Part shown: in pieces, positions 37,682 through 39,711 of the stretch
Layout of the letters: every line of letters starts with the position of its first letter
Position numbering within the stretch: the stretch's first letter is position 1
From: Afipia sp.
GTDB taxonomy: Bacteria > Pseudomonadota > Alphaproteobacteria > Rhizobiales > Xanthobacteraceae
DNA: 39,711 nt
NCBI GenBank assembly: GCA_017474385.1
Contig: JAFVHU010000054.1
Location: 1-39,711, forward strand
Direction of reading: 5' to 3'
Notes under the pieces: generated by a model
Database searches by the model: none
What the model was told of the DNA's origin: nothing
The model's input: the letters and a program-made list of their open reading frames with translations, nothing else
Made by a program: the position numbers and the translations under genes

Positions 37682-37941
37682 ACAGCACTTCGAACGCCGA
37701 TCCTAACTTATTCCTATATGCGTATGCGTACATACCCCTGTATGTACATCTAGAAATAATAAGAGAAAGAAGTGCTGTAGTGCTGTGACGCACAGCATGC
37801 GACTGTTCCGTCGAATGAATTTTCACAGCACGTTGCGGAAACGAAATGCTGTACAGCATGTTCGGTTCTGCTGCTGATTTTTTGAGCAGCACGTTAGGCG
37901 CTGTGCACAGCACGTCGAAAATCGCCTTACAGCACATCGAA
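37682..37941 (+). repeat. Iterons ACAGCAC-N-TCGAA (three exact copies)
   Basis: ACAGCAC-T-TCGAA at 37682-37694, ACAGCAC-G-TCGAA at 37907-37919, ACAGCAC-A-TCGAA at 37929-37941, identical apart from the eighth base. Degenerate copies (CAGCACGTT) occur at 37825-37833 and 37886-37894. Palindromes built on the same core: ATGCTGTACAGCAT (37846-37859), GCTGTGCACAGC (37900-37911), GCTGTG-ACG-CACAGC (37782-37796). Confidence 0.75.
37728..37747. repeat. 20-bp inverted repeat GTACATAC-CCCT-GTATGTAC
   Basis: Perfect 8-4-8 palindrome beside the AT-rich patch. Could be a regulator site for the late genes or part of the origin. A partial copy of the repressor operator (TATGCG at 37717) overlaps its left side. 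Confidence 0.65.
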
Positions 37942-37947
37942 ATCGCC

Positions 37948-39711
37948 TCAAAAACGGGGTGCATTTGCGTCCTCCAGATGGGTGTTTGCGGTAGCCCGAT
38001 TGACCTCGTGCTTGGTCAGGCTGACGCCCTTGGAGCCGCCCTTGAGCTGCGGCCCTTGGTTGTGCAGGTCCCAAAGCTGGAGGCCTTCATCGGTCAACGA
38101 AACGCCGGTAATGAACCGCCGGCCGTTGGCGTCGGTGGTCTCTCCCGCCCATGGCGCGACCGCACGCAACCGCGGGAAGAAGGCCCGTGCACCGAATGCG
38201 CGGGCCTCGTCACCGTCCTGTTCGCGTTGCCAGCCGTGGTAGGCGCACATCATGTCGGCCCGGGCGACCTTGCCATGCGGCGCCTTGGCGATCGCGGCGC
38301 GCGCCCACTCGCCAACCGGATTGTTATCGTCCTTGAAGCGCTGGATGGCCGCCCGGACACTCTCAGGAAGGTCGTAAGAGCCGCGCTCAAGCAGGCGGCG
38401 AAGACCGATCAAAGCCCAGTTCAGAATCCCTGGTCCCTCATTTGAAGCGATCCACGCGCCAAGCGTCATGCCGCGGGTTACGCCGGCCCGTTGTCGGGCA
38501 GCGTGGGCCTGCTCCTCGGAGACTACGCTGGTCATCTCGAGGACCAGCGACCGGTTGAAGATGGCGTCCGACTTGTCCCGCGCCCGGGGCAGCGCGTTGG
38601 TGGTGAGCAGGACCGGCAATTGGAGCTCTACCCCCGCGACAGCAGGCTTGTGCTTGCGCTCGATGTCGATCGGTTCGCCCGTGACGATCGTCTTGAACCG
38701 TTGAGGGTCGAGGTCGTCGCCTTCATTGATGGCGTCGTCGCGGATCCATGCTGCGGCCTGGTAAAGCGACGACAGGCCGAACCGCTCGGACACCTCGGAC
38801 ACGCTGGGGGTGGCAATCGGATCGCCAATCAGCAGTCGAATGATCCGGGACAGCTCCGTCTTCCCTGTGCGGGACGGCCCGACGAGGATCAGCGCCTTGC
38901 GCTCCTCGCGCGAGAGGTGGCTAACCGCCAGCGCTGAGCCGACCCAGTCCTGAACCACGGTCAAGAAGGCGTCGCGGTCGCTTATGTCGCGGTCCGCGAA
39001 CATCGAGGCGAGCAGCGACTGGAAGGCCGGACACTCCTTCCCGGGCTCGTACGCGACGCCGATTTTACGCTGCGCATACCAGTGCGGGCCATGGGGGTGG
39101 AATTTGCCGCTGGCGATCTCGAGCACGCCGTTCTGGCAAACGATTACTTCGCCCCCCGCCCATTGCACGTCACGCTGGAACAGGTCCGGATGTTCCGTCA
39201 GTCGCTTCCAGGCAGCGTTGAGGTTGGCCGTTTTACTGGGTTCGCCCAACACCTCGAACCCGCGCTGCACAAGCGTGAGAAGCCATTGCTGGTCCGCTGG
39301 TGTCATGACGTGCCATGTGCCGGCCGAATACAGCCAGACCTCACCCTCTGTTAGGAGGATGTCTTGACCTGCTGCTCGGATAGCCTCCACCACACCATCG
39401 GCAACGACGGTCGCCACGGCAGTGCGTTCAGCCTGCCGTGAGGACGGCGCCTTCTTCTTGGCCTTCTCCTGCCGCTTCTCGGCAAGGTCCACGACCTGAC
39501 CGCCGTTGACGACCTCCTCCATCTGTTTGACCTGCTCAAGCGATCTCCGTGTTGGCGCTGCGGCCTGTCTTGGATGCTTCTTCAGCCAGGCCTCGCACAT
39601 CTTCTGGATGGCTCGCTCTTCCCGGCGCCAATTCCAGCGAGCGCCGTACGGGCCTGCAGCCGCTTGTGTGGCGGCGAGGACAGTATCGACCACATCGGCA
39701 ACATCCTGACC
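37948..39711 (-). CDS. D5-like/SF3-type replication helicase (5' end open at window edge)
   Basis: 581 aa from GTG 39693, but the frame is open to base 39711, so the true N-terminus may be outside or across the end. Walker A GPSRTGKT (about 272-279) inside LILVGPSRTGKTELSR, acidic Walker B-like WIRDDAIN (about 317-323), sensor-1 Asn in LLTTNALP (about 366) and arginine finger FNRSLVLEM (Arg381) are the D5/SF3 set. Upstream residues 113-235 are the D5_N-type linker region. The C-terminal 100 aa hold a winged-helix-like segment (RADMMCAYHGWQRE). It is the replicative helicase, with any primase domain not in view. Confidence 0.9.
   Translation of the reverse strand, partial: GQDVADVVDTVLAATQAAAGPYGARWNWRREERAIQKMCEAWLKKHPRQAAAPTRRSLEQVKQMEEVVNGGQVVDLAEKRQEKAKKKAPSSRQAERTAVATVVADGVVEAIRAAGQDILLTEGEVWLYSAGTWHVMTPADQQWLLTLVQRGFEVLGEPSKTANLNAAWKRLTEHPDLFQRDVQWAGGEVIVCQNGVLEIASGKFHPHGPHWYAQRKIGVAYEPGKECPAFQSLLASMFADRDISDRDAFLTVVQDWVGSALAVSHLSREERKALILVGPSRTGKTELSRIIRLLIGDPIATPSVSEVSERFGLSSLYQAAAWIRDDAINEGDDLDPQRFKTIVTGEPIDIERKHKPAVAGVELQLPVLLTTNALPRARDKSDAIFNRSLVLEMTSVVSEEQAHAARQRAGVTRGMTLGAWIASNEGPGILNWALIGLRRLLERGSYDLPESVRAAIQRFKDDNNPVGEWARAAIAKAPHGKVARADMMCAYHGWQREQDGDEARAFGARAFFPRLRAVAPWAGETTDANGRRFITGVSLTDEGLQLWDLHNQGPQLKGGSKGVSLTKHEVNRATANTHLEDANAPRF

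Larger units (their letters stand above)
37657..37947. other. Iteron-like intergenic region, candidate replication origin
   Basis: 291 bp between the helicase stop and the first late gene, AT-richer than its surroundings. It holds three 13-bp iterons, several GCTGT/ACAGC palindromes, an AT-rich patch (37749-37771) and a 20-bp inverted repeat. It sits next to the replication helicase, as many phage origins do. It may also house late promoters. Confidence 0.6.

Noticed and set aside
37717-37732. Fifth repressor operator TATGCG-TATG-CGTACA
   Set aside because: Only the left half matches; the right half differs at three of six bases and no promoter of the same design is present.
37653-37964. Minus-strand frame of 103 codons through the iteron region, with an ATGA overlap to the next gene
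   Set aside because: Its composition follows the repeats and palindromes, codon use differs from neighbours, and it overlaps the helicase end; the DNA is better explained as an origin or regulatory region.
1-39711. CRISPR arrays, insertion sequences or transposases
   Set aside because: No regularly spaced direct repeats of 25-40 bp and no transposase motifs were seen; the HNH gene is not part of an IS.

Overview
The window looks like a nearly complete, possibly complete, genome of a temperate P22-like podovirus that infects an alphaproteobacterium. The phage identity rests on a full set of P22-type morphogenesis genes: TerS, TerL, a portal of about 750 aa, scaffold, a gp5-like coat protein, gp4- and gp10-like tail factors, injection proteins and fibres. 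It also has a CI-like repressor, a Cro-like protein, a tyrosine integrase and a lysis cassette. The host guess rests on GC-rich codon use and on a perfect GTTC-N7-GTTC box at 16834-16848, the LexA box type of alphaproteobacteria. No host chromosomal genes are visible. The attachment site lies in the interior with phage genes on both sides, so this is the excised or virion arrangement and not an integrated prophage with flanks. Both window ends lie inside open reading frames that are in phase with each other if the ends are joined, which fits a circular molecule cut at an arbitrary point.

Layout. 1-1884 (minus): early operon read from the Cro promoter, with cro, a small membrane protein, an HTH protein, a DnaA-domain-IV protein, a 61-aa protein and a VRR-NUC nuclease. 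If the molecule is circular, the operon continues into the D5-type helicase at 39711-37948. 1885-1976: repressor/cro operators. 1977-3504 (plus): repressor followed without a break by two small exported proteins (one of the Rap1a/Tai family), a 27-aa membrane peptide and a 74-aa protein. 4103-4153: a second operator and promoter that copies the cro promoter but points rightward. 4188-17702 (plus, apart from two small minus-strand genes at 16507-16801): a long accessory/early arm of about 35 mostly small genes. It includes an HNH protein, a DUF5131/Gp37-Gp68 protein, an adenine methyltransferase, an excisionase-like gene, the integrase, attP with arm-type repeats, a J-domain protein, a putative PD-(D/E)XK nuclease and a LexA-box gene.

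17793-37656 (minus) is the late region, transcribed from high to low coordinates: two genes of unknown role, TerS, TerL, portal, scaffold, coat, gp4-like, gp10-like, three internal/ejection proteins, two tail-fibre proteins with signal peptides, then four small membrane proteins around an endolysin. An O-antigen polymerase-like membrane protein lies in the opposite orientation at 19298-20557, between fibres and lysis genes, as a lysogenic-conversion candidate. Several intrinsic terminators punctuate the late region. Between the helicase and the late genes, 37680-37945 holds an iteron-like cluster that is the best origin candidate.

How it works together (inference): the repressor should shut both outward early promoters (the lambda PL/PR logic) while its own operon expresses the exported small proteins in the position of lambda rexAB. 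Induction would open replication and late genes on one arm, and the accessory, excision and integration genes on the other.
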